64,000 bases of DNA from an uncultured Lachnospiraceae bacterium (GCA_902794095.1 CADBFZ010000004.1:124001-188000), one strand, 5' to 3'; positions 1 through 8,945 are shown, numbered from the stretch's first letter. The notes: a model not told the origin generated them from the letters alone. A program made the numbers and translations.

Positions 1-3000
1 TGCCTTGATCGTTAGGACGGATCCGGAAGTTTCGGTAAGCAAGTATACTTTGGAAGTTGAATTGTCCGATCCGATCTTAAATCTGCCGGAGATTCCTCCC
101 GCATCAGATGCTGCGTTTATTGTTACGTTGCCTGTTACTATCGCGCGAACGATTACATTTCTGGATATGCATCCTGCATTTCCGAATACACCGCCCGCAT
201 TTGCACCTGTTGCAATTACGGAAGTACCGTTTTGAAGATTTGCAGTGATAGTGGTGGTTCCGGTTCCGCTTACTCCGCTTGCTTCGGAGCCGATACATCC
301 GCCTGCATTGTTGCCGTTTGCGGTGATGGTATTTCCGCTTGTGACGATACAATAGAATGCACTGTTTGCGGGAATGTAGTGCAAGTGACCGACAGCGCCG
401 CCTACACCGAAATTATTGGTTCCTTCGTTTCCGCCGGGAGTGAGAGTCTTGCCGGAGATGGTTCCGTTATCGAAGGAATTGATGTAGTAAACAGGCATTT
501 TACCGTATGCTTCCATAATGGTTCCTACGGCTCCGCCTACTCCGGTTCTGCTGTTTGATCTTGTACAGTTACCGCTTATCTGACCGTTATTGATAACGTC
601 TATATTGACTCTGCCCAAAAGGCCCTGCAGGTCGTTAATCCTTCCAACGGCACCGCCTGTCGAATCAGCATAGGTTACGTTTTCGGAACCGATCTGCCCG
701 CCATTAACTACCTTGATATAAGCTTCGCTTATGGTACCGTGTATGATTACACCTATGGCTCCGCCGAGACTCTTTCCGTACGTTGTTCCTTCGGAAGACA
801 GAATTCTTCCGGCATTTTCAACCCGTATGCTCAGTATGTCTCTATTGTAATTTCCGATACGTCCGATAGCTCCGCCGAATCCGGAGGGTCTGTTGTTGTC
901 AACTTTCTTGGGAGGATCGTCGGTCTTGCAAATGATGTAGGAATTGGCATCCAGCTTAATATCAATTGCATATACGGGGTTCAAACCAAGGGTAGTCTGA
1001 ATCCTTCCAAGACTGTCCGTAGTAAGTGTAAACGGAGCATTGCTTCCGCAGGAAACATTCTGGGATAGTCCTCCTCCGTTAATACTTCCGATGGCACCAC
1101 CGATTGCATCCGCGGTTCCGAAGATTACGGAAGTTGCATTATTGTCAAATGTAATTATTGCTTTGTCACGGTCTTTGGTATTGTCTACACGAATCTGTGC
1201 ATCAATATTGGCTATGGAGTAACCGATCGTACCGCCTACATCGATGTATCCGGATGAAGCAAACGTTCCGGTTGTTTCCATAAGACCGTATATAGATTTG
1301 GCGGTACTTCCATTTGCACCGTTGTTATCACCAATCATTATTCCGACAGCGGACACGCGGAAAACAACCCATTCGGAGCCGCTCCAATGACCGGACATAA
1401 CAATACAGTTACTGAATCTGATTGTATTCTTATTGATATCCGTTTCGGTCTGCGAACCGATGGTTCCGTTGTTTGCGCCTACCAAACCACCCACGGGAGA
1501 ACTGGTCTGCCATGCAGGGGATTCGGTTGATGTAACTGTATGGTTCGGGTTCCTGAGCTGTTCGACCGCTGTCTTAATATCTCCCCTGTCATCCGGACTT
1601 CCGTCATCAAGGTTATCCAGAAGAAGAGTAAGTCCGTTAGCACGGATATTGATGATTGTTCCGTTGTTGGTACATATCAGACCGTAAGCCTTCAGATTTG
1701 TATCATAGAACGAAGGCATTCTCATCTGGACATTATTGATGACCGAAGTTTTATCGGCAGCATCAGTGGGAGCCAGAGTGTTATCTACGGCTATTAAAAC
1801 AGACATTTTGTTGTTATAAGGAATCGAAGGAAAAGATACGACATCAAGCCTTTGCTTGTATGATGTGTATCCGGCTGAATAATCCGAGCTCTCCGGCCAG
1901 CGAACGGGAGAGTGACCTGTAAGTCCTGAGCCTCCCGCAACTCCCGAATACACCACTACTTCACTGCTGTAGGTTCCGCCTGTTCCGAAGGAATACCAGT
2001 TAAGGTCTCTGCAGATCGAATAGCGCACGGGATAGCCGTATTCTCTGAGAAGACGCATGTTGGAAAGATGCCTGTATGAAGTGATTACCGCTTCTACTTC
2101 ATTCGCGTTGTTTTTCATATTCGTTCCGAAAGTTCCGGATCCGAGATCTCCGAAGTAGGTATTAACTACCGCGTAATTTTTGCCCCTGTCATGATCCACC
2201 AGATTTGCCACATAGCTGTATGAGCCGTTAGGCTGGAGATACACGGGATCATCAAGGGCACGCTCAGCCATGAATACATCGGACTGAGTAAAACTGCCTG
2301 TATAGTTGTATGAGGTATCGACCTTTGTGAAAGCATTGGGCGCCATTACCATCTCGGCGTAGATGTTCATGGGCACGATATTTTTCTGTAAGGTTGAACC
2401 ACTATATAACCTGTAGAAACTGTAATTAAGAGTTCTAATGGCAGCATTGGTGCTTTCCGCACTGTTATACATATTCCTGGACATCATCGCATCAAGGGAA
2501 AGAGTATAGGAAATTCTGTCCGCTACTCCGTCGCCTTCATGAATCTCGTAAGAGATTGTGAGAGGGAATGTATAGTAATTGTTTGATTGAGTCAGATCAT
2601 TGTATGTGAGGTTGTTATATCCCGATACGAAATTATCGAGAGCACCTTGATTGGTATTTCTGCGTAAGTATACTTTGGCAGCGGTTTTGATGGTTGCTTT
2701 GTAGATGTTAACCGTAACACCCCTGCGGTCTCTTACGGTTTCACTGGTGTAAACAATGGGATAATTGACAGATCCGATAGTTTTGTATTGGATATTATTC
2801 TCTACAAAATTTGATTTCTCGAATTCAAGTTCGTTATACCAGTTGATGGTGGAGGGTGAAGTCGCGGTAAGACCTTCGAGAACGGAATATTCATTTACGA
2901 CCAGATCGCAGATCTTATTGTTAACAACATTTCCTTTGATGTCGCTGTCAAACAATGAAATTACGTAATGAATGTTTTGAGGTTTGCCTGTGATGGGCTC

Positions 3001-3804
3001 TCCTTCTGCGGTTGCAGACCATGATATATCGAGAGTCTCACCGTTTCTGAGTGTGACTATCGTACTCTTGATCTCTGATTCATCGGGGAGAAGAACGGAA
3101 TCCACTGCGGTGGGGGTGCTGTTTCCGTTACAATATCCGATGAAACTTTTGTCAAATCTGTAGTCTTCTTCTCTGTAAGGAACGACACCGCTTATTCCGT
3201 TATTGGTAGCGGTAGAGTCGCTCCAGTTCTTTCTTCCGCTGTCGTAGAAAACAGAATAGACATTGACACTGTATTTAACCGTGCCGAAATTATCGAGCAT
3301 CTTTTCGACGTCGAATTCGATCGTAATGATTCCGTTAAATATATCTGTGGATGAAAAATCGGCGTAGATCAGATCTTTGATGATCTTGCTCTGATCGTCG
3401 TTGCCGCCGGGAGTACATGTTACGGCATAGCGCATGTGAGCGGATTCGCCGGGTGCGGTATCTGCAACCGGGAACGAATCAAAATATGTGGAGTTGTAGA
3501 TATTATCTATTCCGTCAGCATTCGAATTGTTAAAAGGGCTCGCTGTTCCTTTACCGATAATATCCAGCGCAAGCTGTTCGGAAGTGCCTGCTTTTTCCAT
3601 ATGGTTTACGGCTGCCTGAGCGGACTGATATATGCTCAAAGCATCCTCGTTATTGTTTCTGAAACGGGACAGATTGATATAAGCGATAATGCTGTAAACG
3701 GCAGCAGAAGCAAGGATACCCAAAATGACGAGAACGACGATCATCTCGACAAGGGTAAAGCCTGAGTTCTTATTCTTTTTTTCACGGAAAAAAAGATTTC
3801 TCAT
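1..3804 (-). CDS. Giant type IV prepilin-like protein with GLUG-like repeats (partial, runs off left edge)
   Basis: The frame is open on the minus strand from ATG at 3804 to the window edge, giving at least 1,268 residues. It begins with a classic prepilin signal: a basic leader of 15 residues ending in Gly, then FTLVEMIVVLVILG with Glu at +5, so a prepilin peptidase should cleave after G15. Residues about 45-760 form a large domain I do not recognise. From about residue 765 to the edge there are at least eleven GG-[ALTCVI]-[VIF]-G motifs (GGLVGANNGTI, GGAIGSINGG, GGAVGRI, GGAVGTI, GGAVGHL, GGCIGSE, GGVFGNAG, GGISGRF), the GLUG-like signature of repeat-built, probably beta-helical adhesins. 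It overlaps the upstream pseudopilin gene by 4 bp and is the last visible gene of the four-gene operon. Likely role: a very large, surface-exposed minor pilin or adhesin. Pilin identity is firm; adhesin function is inference. Confidence 0.85.
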   Translation of the reverse strand, partial: MRNLFFREKKNKNSGFTLVEMIVVLVILGILASAAVYSIIAYINLSRFRNNNEDALSIYQSAQAAVNHMEKAGTSEQLALDIIGKGTASPFNNSNADGIDNIYNSTYFDSFPVADTAPGESAHMRYAVTCTPGGNDDQSKIIKDLIYADFSSTDIFNGIITIEFDVEKMLDNFGTVKYSVNVYSVFYDSGRKNWSDSTATNNGISGVVPYREEDYRFDKSFIGYCNGNSTPTAVDSVLLPDESEIKSTIVTLRNGETLDISWSATAEGEPITGKPQNIHYVISLFDSDIKGNVVNNKICDLVVNEYSVLEGLTATSPSTINWYNELEFEKSNFVENNIQYKTIGSVNYPIVYTSETVRDRRGVTVNIYKATIKTAAKVYLRRNTNQGALDNFVSGYNNLTYNDLTQSNNYYTFPLTISYEIHEGDGVADRISYTLSLDAMMSRNMYNSAESTNAAIRTLNYSFYRLYSGSTLQKNIVPMNIYAEMVMAPNAFTKVDTSYNYTGSFTQSDVFMAERALDDPVYLQPNGSYSYVANLVDHDRGKNYAVVNTYFGDLGSGTFGTNMKNNANEVEAVITSYRHLSNMRLLREYGYPVRYSICRDLNWYSFGTGGTYSSEVVVYSGVAGGSGLTGHSPVRWPESSDYSAGYTSYKQRLDVVSFPSIPYNNKMSVLIAVDNTLAPTDAADKTSVINNVQMRMPSFYDTNLKAYGLICTNNGTIINIRANGLTLLLDNLDDGSPDDRGDIKTAVEQLRNPNHTVTSTESPAWQTSSPVGGLVGANNGTIGSQTETDINKNTIRFSNCIVMSGHWSGSEWVVFRVSAVGIMIGDNNGANGSTAKSIYGLMETTGTFASSGYIDVGGTIGYSIANIDAQIRVDNTKDRDKAIITFDNNATSVIFGTADAIGGAIGSINGGGLSQNVSCGSNAPFTLTTDSLGRIQTTLGLNPVYAIDIKLDANSYIICKTDDPPKKVDNNRPSGFGGAIGRIGNYNRDILSIRVENAGRILSSEGTTYGKSLGGAIGVIIHGTISEAYIKVVNGGQIGSENVTYADSTGGAVGRINDLQGLLGRVNIDVINNGQISGNCTRSNSRTGVGGAVGTIMEAYGKMPVYYINSFDNGTISGKTLTPGGNEGTNNFGVGGAVGHLHYIPANSAFYCIVTSGNTITANGNNAGGCIGSEASGVSGTGTTTITANLQNGTSVIATGANAGGVFGNAGCISRNVIVRAIVTGNVTINAASDAGGISGRFKIGSDNSTSKVYLLTETSGSVLTIKA

Positions 3805-4682
3805 AAAGTGGTATCCTCTGCAAAGAGTAGAAGAACTTCGCGTGTATATACCGGTGTTTCCGTAGCCTGGTTTGCGTAACTGCAGTGGTAGACTTCAACG
3901 ACAGCCGTGACGCTTTCAGGTCTTTCGATATATTTCATGTCGGTAGCATTTCTTGTTTCTCCGGGAGCCGGAGTAAAGGTGAGATTCTTGAATGTGACCT
4001 TTACCGTATATCCGTTGTATGCTCCCACGGAAAAAGGATTTGTGTAGTCATATCTGATGGCGGGATAGATCCATGCGACCTTTTTAGTACTGCCACTGTA
4101 AGGGAGGGTTACGTTAGTTCTTCCGCACTGGTAGTATCCGAAGTGCAGATATCCCTGTGATGCTTCGGGTAAGGGATTAGAACCTGTTGAATCAAATAAT
4201 CTGTATATGGCTCTTGATGTGATTCCGTTAGAGTTCTTGAATAAGTAATCCCTGCTTTTGACATCGAGGTAGTCCGCGGGAGTTATTGCAAAACATGTAT
4301 ATAAACTTTCACAGTATCCGTCCGATTTTCTGATGATCAAAACATTTCCCGATGATGCGGAATCGTCTGTGATGTTGATGAGACTTGTGAGCATTACGGA
4401 ATCACCGTTTGCATCCGGAGTCGCATCAACTATTCTCACAGAAGTGTAATCATTGATATATGTATCCGCACATTCTTCCCTGAGCGCATCGACTACCATG
4501 TCTGCTACGATCTGGGCTCTGCTTAATGTCTGTATCTGTTTGAAGACTCTGCCTGCGGGACTCATTACGGAGACAACTGCAGTTGCAAGAAGTGCCGTAA
4601 GGGTCATGGAAACTATAAGCTCTACGAGGGTATAGCCTTTGTCGGATGAGTTATTCGGTTTGAGAGAAAATAATCTTTTCAT
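3801..4682 (-). CDS. Type IV pseudopilin, PilW/GspJ-like
   Basis: A 293-residue protein with a canonical class III signal: a 16-residue leader ending in DKG, then YTLVELIVSMTLTALLATAV, with Glu at +5 of the mature protein and one hydrophobic helix. The rest is a soluble, probably beta-rich domain with the length and layout of PilW/GspJ-type minor pilins. It overlaps its neighbours on both sides by 4 bp (ATGA), so the four genes are translationally coupled. No pilus ATPase or platform protein lies in this cluster within the window. PilW-like is a call from size, gene order and N-terminus rather than sequence similarity of the globular part. Confidence 0.85.
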   Translation of the reverse strand: MKRLFSLKPNNSSDKGYTLVELIVSMTLTALLATAVVSVMSPAGRVFKQIQTLSRAQIVADMVVDALREECADTYINDYTSVRIVDATPDANGDSVMLTSLINITDDSASSGNVLIIRKSDGYCESLYTCFAITPADYLDVKSRDYLFKNSNGITSRAIYRLFDSTGSNPLPEASQGYLHFGYYQCGRTNVTLPYSGSTKKVAWIYPAIRYDYTNPFSVGAYNGYTVKVTFKNLTFTPAPGETRNATDMKYIERPESVTAVVEVYHCSYANQATETPVYTREVLLLFAEDTTL

Positions 4683-5044
4683 CTGTAAACCCAGTAAACA
4701 GTGTCGCCTGAAACATACTTATATGCAGTGAGTTTGATCTCGGTGGTGCCGTCGGTACAAGCAATGGGATCGCTCTCATTCTTTTCACGGACGTTACCGC
4801 TCGCATCGGTGGTAGGGGGCGTCTGTGTTACGTTCTCGGTATTGATCGTAGTGTGAAGAGCCATATAATCGGCGTCGGTTGTTCGTCTCTTGTCGATGGA
4901 ATTCATCTGTGCCGCGCTGGCCGAGGTGATTGCAGTAGTGAGAAGAGCGAGGACAAGAAGGAGCACAATGAAAGCGACCATGACTTCAACCATGGTCTCG
5001 CCTCTGTCGGAGATATGAAGTTTTCCGTACAGGTTCTTCTTCAT
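4679..5044 (-). CDS. Type IV pseudopilin, PilV/GspI-like
   Basis: A 121-residue protein with a 15-residue leader ending in SDRG, followed by ETMVEVMVAFIVLLLVLALL, with the conserved Glu at +5. After the single N-terminal helix comes a short globular region of about 75 residues. The position between a PilX-like and a PilW-like gene, with 4-bp overlaps on both sides, matches the usual order of minor pilin operons (X-V-W then a large pilin). It probably takes part in the priming complex at the pilus tip. The subtype is inferred from order and size. Confidence 0.82.
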   Translation of the reverse strand: MKKNLYGKLHISDRGETMVEVMVAFIVLLLVLALLTTAITSASAAQMNSIDKRRTTDADYMALHTTINTENVTQTPPTTDASGNVREKNESDPIACTDGTTEIKLTAYKYVSGDTVYWVYR

Positions 5045-5487
5045 CGCTTAGTGTATCCGTCAGTTGCATTGCCCGAGTATTCGGTGGTTTTAATATATGT
5101 TTCGCCTGCCGCGGTTGCGGTGACGGTTACGATATAGTAGGTTTCACCGGCCACGTCGGTTGAAGAGGTTACTACTGCCTTTACCGATGAGTCGGGAATG
5201 GAAGAGAACCCCGATTCGCTTACAAGAGTTGCGCCACCTGTTAATTCAATCTGTGCTTTATGAACGCCGTCTCCGGCTTCGTTTAAAATGTAGAATTCAA
5301 GTTTGGAAGAAAGACTTGTCGCTAGTTCGTAAGCCTGGTTTTCGCGGGTCTTACGAACGGACGTAGACATGATAAGAGAACTGACTATCAGCAGTGCTGC
5401 AGCCATACCTATAACAAGGGTGCTGAGAATAGACACCAGCACCAGACTCGCCCCTCTGTTATTTTCTAAGAAATTTTTTCTCCCCAT
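5041..5487 (-). CDS. PilX/GspK-like minor pseudopilin
   Basis: A 148-residue protein whose N-terminus (leader ending NNRG, then ASLVLVSILSTLVIGMAAALL) resembles a prepilin but lacks Glu at +5, as is typical of the GspK/PilX tip subunit. About 100 residues of predicted soluble domain follow the single helix. It is the first gene of the four-gene pilin operon and overlaps the next by 4 bp. The ATG at 5487 has no strong Shine-Dalgarno, so the start is less certain than those downstream. The roughly 150 bp upstream are AT-rich; I could not place a convincing -35/-10 pair there. Confidence 0.78.
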   Translation of the reverse strand: MGRKNFLENNRGASLVLVSILSTLVIGMAAALLIVSSLIMSTSVRKTRENQAYELATSLSSKLEFYILNEAGDGVHKAQIELTGGATLVSESGFSSIPDSSVKAVVTSSTDVAGETYYIVTVTATAAGETYIKTTEYSGNATDGYTKR

Positions 5488-5635
5488 AACCGAAAAATAA
5501 ATTATCTGACAATTTGTCTTTTCATAGTATTTATCGGTATCTCAACGCATATATTTTACCACAACGCACGTTATAAAGAGGTATAAAATTTTGAATTTCC
5601 ACAATTATTCAGAAATTTCCGTTTTAGTCACAATA

Positions 5636-5686
5636 TGACAAGGGGTCGGACCCTCTGTCACACCGAGAGTCCGACCCTGATTGTCA
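5636..5686. terminator. Long hairpin (dispersed repeat family, copy 1)
   Basis: An outer arm TGACAA at 5636 pairs with TTGTCA ending at 5686. Inside, GGGTCGGAC and CTCT pair with AGAG and TCCGACCC, with a small bulge. It lies about 10 bp after the xylA stop on the minus strand and likely ends xylA transcription before the pilin operon. Its first 29 bases are nearly identical to a hairpin at 54951. Confidence 0.75.
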
Positions 5687-5693
5687 AATTAAT

Positions 5694-7013
5694 TTAGCTG
5701 AACAAAATGTTGTTAAGAACTGTTTCGAGATATTCCTGTCTGCCGGATCCGGGGGAAGCAGGCTTTTTAAGCTCGGCTGCGTATGCAGCAGCTTCTTCAA
5801 GTGTAATGCTCCTGTCGCGGATCTTCTTGCCGATACCTTCAGAATAGCTGGAGTAGCGACTTTCTACGAACTCATCGATGCGGCCGTCTTCAATGATGGC
5901 AGCTGCCTTGATAAGTCCTAAAGCGAAAGCGTCCATTCCGGAGATGAATGCATAGAACATATCCTCGGGAGTGTTGGAAGGACGACGGTTCTTAGAGTCG
6001 AAGTTGAGACCACCTCTTAATCCTCCGGCCTTTAAGATCTCATACATAGCCATGGTTGTGTCGTATACATTGGTGGGGAACTGATCGGTGTCCCATCCGA
6101 GAAGGGTATCACCCATGTTGGCATCTACGGATCCCATCATATCCTCAACCGCACATACTCTGAGCTCATGCTGGAATGTATGTCCTGCAAGAGTTGCGTG
6201 GTTAGCTTCGATGTTCATCTTGAAGTCTTTATCAAGGCCGTTCTTTCTGAGGAATCCTATAGCAGTTGCTGCGTCGAAATCATACTGATGCTTCATGGGT
6301 TCCTTCGGCTTAGGCTCGATATAGAAGTCACCGGTGAATCCGATCTTGCGACCGTAATCTCTTGCAAGAGTAAAGAGGGTTGCGATGTTTTCCTGCTCCA
6401 GCTTCATATCGGTATTAAGGAGAGTCTCATATCCTTCGCGCCCTCCCCAGAATACATATCCCTTCGCTCCGAGCTTGACTGCATTCTCAAGTCCCTTCTT
6501 AACCTGGGCTGCAGCAAAGCACCATACGTCGGCGGAATTGGAACTTGCAGCGCCGTTCATGAAGCGGGGATTACTGAACATGTTGCAGGTTGCCCAGAGA
6601 CACTTGATGTCGGTTCCTTTTGTTTTCTCCAGAATGTAATCGGTGATCTCATCAAGCCTTCTGTTGGTCTCATTAATGTCATCGGGATCTTCGGGACAGA
6701 TATCCGCGTCATGGAAGCAGTAGTACTTGATGCCAAGCTTTTTCATAAACTCTATACCTGCATCAACTTTAGCCTTAGCGTGTTCCATTGTTCCGGGCTC
6801 TGCGCCGAAGCTCTTGTCTGCGGTTCCCGCACCAAACATATCAACACCGGTTGCACAGAGATTGTGCCACCAGGCCATGGCGAAGTTTAAATGTTCCTCC
6901 ATGGTTTTTCCCATGATAACTTTCTTCGCATCATAGTACTTAAAAGCAAGGGGATTCTTGCTTCCGGGTCCCTCGAATTTGATCTCGGGAATGTTAGGGA
7001 AAAATTCACTCAT
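5694..7013 (-). CDS. xylA: Xylose isomerase
   Basis: Interconverts D-xylose and D-xylulose (and glucose/fructose) in the cytoplasm with two divalent metals. The 439-residue length is typical of the clostridial class II enzyme. Catalytic His101 and Asp104 are in [16 protein letters not shown]. The signature [16 protein letters not shown], the metal-site region [16 protein letters not shown] and the [17 protein letters not shown] segment are all present. The ATG at 7013 has a purine-rich ribosome site (AAAGAGG) just upstream. No xylulokinase or xylose transporter flanks it, so it appears monocistronic, ended by the hairpin at 5636-5686. A GTTAG-N6-CTAAC inverted repeat lies only 21 bp upstream of the start codon, suggesting control by an unidentified repressor. 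Confidence 0.98.
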   Translation of the reverse strand: MSEFFPNIPEIKFEGPGSKNPLAFKYYDAKKVIMGKTMEEHLNFAMAWWHNLCATGVDMFGAGTADKSFGAEPGTMEHAKAKVDAGIEFMKKLGIKYYCFHDADICPEDPDDINETNRRLDEITDYILEKTKGTDIKCLWATCNMFSNPRFMNGAASSNSADVWCFAAAQVKKGLENAVKLGAKGYVFWGGREGYETLLNTDMKLEQENIATLFTLARDYGRKIGFTGDFYIEPKPKEPMKHQYDFDAATAIGFLRKNGLDKDFKMNIEANHATLAGHTFQHELRVCAVEDMMGSVDANMGDTLLGWDTDQFPTNVYDTTMAMYEILKAGGLRGGLNFDSKNRRPSNTPEDMFYAFISGMDAFALGLIKAAAIIEDGRIDEFVESRYSSYSEGIGKKIRDRSITLEEAAAYAAELKKPASPGSGRQEYLETVLNNILFS

Positions 7014-7033
7014 AAATTCACCTCTTTCTTTGG

Positions 7034-7049
7034 GTTAGACACGACTAAC
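7034..7049. promoter_or_regulatory. GTTAG-N6-CTAAC operator upstream of xylA (site 1)
   Basis: The 16-bp inverted repeat GTTAGACACGACTAAC extends to 18 bp if the flanking G/C pair is counted. It lies in the xylA 5' leader next to the ribosome binding site. It is one of five copies of the same motif in the window. No xylA core promoter could be assigned with confidence; TATAAT occurs on the minus strand at 7138-7133. Confidence 0.6.
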
Positions 7050-7226
7050 CACATGCTGATAAAAATACCCTTTCGGGCTGTTTATGTTTAAATCATACCA
7101 TTTTTGTCGGTAATTACATAATTAAAAAATCATTATATCGATTCATTTTTTGCTAATCTTCAGATAACAAAATCATCAGAATTTATGCGGGATTGAAACT
7201 TATTGAAAAAAAGTTAAAAGAGAGTA

Positions 7227-7255
7227 TTGACATAAACCTACGCACATGGTATGTT
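7227..7255 (+). promoter_or_regulatory. Flavodoxin promoter
   Basis: Perfect -35 TTGACA (7227-7232), 17-bp spacer, -10 TATGTT (7250-7255). It fires toward the flavodoxin gene, with transcription expected to start near 7261. Confidence 0.75.
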
Positions 7256-7268
7256 TATACGCGTAGCA

Positions 7269-7284
7269 GTTAGTAATAACTAAC
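7269..7284. promoter_or_regulatory. GTTAG-N6-CTAAC operator in the flavodoxin leader (site 2)
   Basis: GTTAGTAATAACTAAC begins 13 bp after the flavodoxin -10, so a bound protein would sit on the initial transcribed region and block transcription. Same motif as at 7034, 12723, 21977 and 32510. Confidence 0.65.
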
Positions 7285-7343
7285 TAAGCCTCCGAAATAA
7301 TTAATATACGCATCGATTTTTTGTTACAGAAAGGTTGTTTTAT

Positions 7344-7766
7344 ATGAGCAAGATAGCAATAGTCTTCTGGAGCGGAACAGGTAATACCGCACAGATGGCT
7401 CAGGCAATAAGTGAGGGTGCATCCGTTGCCGGTGCTGAGACGGTTCTTATAAATGCTTCTCAGTTCACTCCCGAAGATATGGATAATTATGATGCCATCG
7501 CTTTCGGATGCCCCGCAATGGGAGCTGAGGTTCTTGAAGAAACGGAATTTCAGCCCATGTTTGATTCCATAGAGTCAAGCCTCTCCGGCAGAAAGATCGC
7601 CCTTTTCGGTTCTTACGGATGGGGTGACGGAGAGTGGATGAGGCAGTGGGAAGCGCAGGTAAGAAGCGCAGGAGCACTTCTTGTGGCAGATCCCGTAATC
7701 GCACATGAAGCTCCCGATGAAAACGCTCTTTATGAGTGCAGAGCTCTCGGACGCTCACTTATTTAA
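7344..7766 (+). CDS. Short-chain flavodoxin
   Basis: A 140-residue cytoplasmic FMN electron carrier. The N-terminal strand and phosphate loop (IAIVFWSGTGNTAQMA, with the T/S-x-T-G-x-T FMN pattern) and a second loop with GSYGWGDGEWM are typical of short-chain flavodoxins. The start at 7344 (MSKIAIVF) is preferred over the in-frame codon at 7335 because AGAAAGG at 7328-7334 is then spaced about 9 bp. It is monocistronic, driven by a TTGACA/TATGTT promoter with an operator-like repeat at the expected transcription start and ended by a strong terminator. Flavodoxins often replace ferredoxin under iron limitation; whether that applies here is not shown. Confidence 0.93.
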   Translation: MSKIAIVFWSGTGNTAQMAQAISEGASVAGAETVLINASQFTPEDMDNYDAIAFGCPAMGAEVLEETEFQPMFDSIESSLSGRKIALFGSYGWGDGEWMRQWEAQVRSAGALLVADPVIAHEAPDENALYECRALGRSLI

Positions 7767-7817
7767 TTCAGACCTCCATTAGGCTTAAGCAGCCTGTACA
7801 TTTCAATCCCCTACACA

Positions 7818-7846
7818 GAAACCGCCCCCTCCGGGCGGTTTCTTAT
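7818..7846 (+). terminator. Rho-independent terminator after flavodoxin
   Basis: A GC-rich stem GAAACCGCCC / GGGCGGTTTC with a short CCTCC loop, followed by a T-rich run (TTCTTATT). Confidence 0.85.
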
Positions 7847-7879
7847 TGTGTAAAAAAACATGTATAATACTCTTAGTGT

Positions 7880-8170
7880 ATGAAAGGTTATGAATTTTGG
7901 CGGAGAAGAAACGGAGATCTATTTTTGAAATATATAGTAAAGACAATTCAGGAAGCAGATTTTGGATGTGAAGAACGGCCTGCGGGTTACAAGCCTTTGG
8001 TGATCGTACGGTTATGTGATGAGTCGGGGCATGAAACGGATAAGGAAGTTCCCGATGCGGATCTGTATGCAGAAGGTATTGGCGAGGGTGATACGGTTTA
8101 TTTTGATACGGATGAAAACATACGTAAGGTATTTTGCACCTTCGGTGGCCGGACTGATCATTGCAGGTGA
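7880..8170 (+). CDS. Small hypothetical protein, probably frameshifted at the 3' end
   Basis: A 96-residue ORF just downstream of a perfect TATAAT (7863-7868). The ATG at 7880 lacks a clear Shine-Dalgarno. Residues about 40-85 (KPLVIVRLCDESG, YAEGIGEGDTVYFDTDENI) read like genuine protein, whereas the last 12 residues (FGGRTDHCR) do not. In that same stretch the next frame reads FAPSVAGLIIAGEVINDL, so the original gene may have carried that tail before an indel. No family recognised. It could be a decaying gene or a small orphan ORF. Confidence 0.4.
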   Translation: MKGYEFWRRRNGDLFLKYIVKTIQEADFGCEERPAGYKPLVIVRLCDESGHETDKEVPDADLYAEGIGEGDTVYFDTDENIRKVFCTFGGRTDHCR

Positions 8171-8213
8171 AGTGATAAATGATCTGACCGAAAAGAAAAG
8201 CATCAAGGGTTAG
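8112..8213 (+). pseudogene. Possible remnant C-terminus of a TcdA/ThiF-like E1 protein
   Basis: The frame starting at 8112 reads MKTYVRYF then APSVAGLIIAGEVINDLTEK and stops at 8213. This resembles the C-terminal helix of tRNA threonylcarbamoyladenosine dehydratase (TcdA, E1/ThiF family), usually a 230-250-residue protein; nothing upstream in this frame encodes the adenylation domain. Read as a fragment left by deletion, or the shifted tail of the 7880 ORF. The similarity is by eye and rests on about 25 residues. Confidence 0.35.
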
Positions 8214-8282
8214 GCGCAGATGATTTTCTGAATATAAATTTGCGAACTATATTTATACCGACTTTGTAAGGGAGCGGACGAA

Positions 8283-8945
8283 GTGCTTTGTCTGCTTCCT
8301 TTAATACTTCTTCATACGGTGCGAAAAATGGATTCAAAGGTTATAAGTGTAGAACAGATGAGAAGAAGCGATGCATATACCATCGAGCACTTTGTGCCCG
8401 GTAAGGAGCTGATGTATCGCGCGGCCAGGGGAGTATATGACTCATATCATGAGTGGCAGGGTAAGAAGATCGCCATTTATGCGGGAGGCGGAAATAACGG
8501 CGGTGACGGATATGCTCTGGCAGGAATACTGAAGGAATGCGGATGCGATCCGGTTGTGATAAGGGTCTCCGATAAGATGAGCGATGACGGGAAGTATTAC
8601 TGCGATATAGCTATGGATAAGGGAGTATCTGTAATTCCTTTTGATGAAGATACAGATCCCGGAAAATATGACATTATTGTCGATTGCATACTGGGGACCG
8701 GATTTACCGGTGAAGTGAGAGGAACTGCCGCTAAGGCAATCGAATCAATCAACAGAAGCCCGGCTTTCGTTATCAGTGTTGATATCAATTCCGGAATGAA
8801 CGGAGACACCGGAGAGGCAGTGCTTGCGGTGTATTCTGATCTGACGGTTTCAATCGGTTATATCAAAAAGGGGCTGGTCACCGAAGCTGCGAAAAGCTAC
8901 ATCGGTAAATTGGTCAATGTAGATATCGGTATCGTGCTCGTATAG
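8283..8945 (+). CDS. nnrE: NAD(P)H-hydrate epimerase (YjeF N-terminal domain)
   Basis: Epimerises the damaged cofactors R- and S-NAD(P)HX so that a dehydratase can repair them. The YjeF_N fold is clear: VISVEQMRRSDAYTIE at the start, the IAIYAGGGNNGGDGYALAG nucleotide loop, then IIVDCILGTGFTGEVRG and the SVDINSGMNGDTG metal/substrate region. The partner ADP-dependent dehydratase domain, often fused, is absent: this is a stand-alone epimerase of 205-220 residues. Start choice: GTG at 8283 has AAGGGAG exactly 8 bp upstream but adds a hydrophobic 15-residue extension; ATG at 8328 matches the usual family N-terminus but has a weak ribosome site. A short gap separates it from the GH31 gene, probably in the same transcript. 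Confidence 0.9.
   Translation: MLCLLPLILLHTVRKMDSKVISVEQMRRSDAYTIEHFVPGKELMYRAARGVYDSYHEWQGKKIAIYAGGGNNGGDGYALAGILKECGCDPVVIRVSDKMSDDGKYYCDIAMDKGVSVIPFDEDTDPGKYDIIVDCILGTGFTGEVRGTAAKAIESINRSPAFVISVDINSGMNGDTGEAVLAVYSDLTVSIGYIKKGLVTEAAKSYIGKLVNVDIGIVLV

Noticed and set aside
1..1500. Short repeated units that could suggest a CRISPR array
   Set aside because: The repeats are protein-level GG-x-V-G motifs with varied DNA and variable spacing in one open frame; no constant 24-36-bp repeat.
6168..6890. 240-residue plus-strand ORF inside xylA
   Set aside because: Mirror of a well-conserved gene on the other strand; no ribosome site, no domain, and Cys/Val-rich sequence typical of an antisense shadow.
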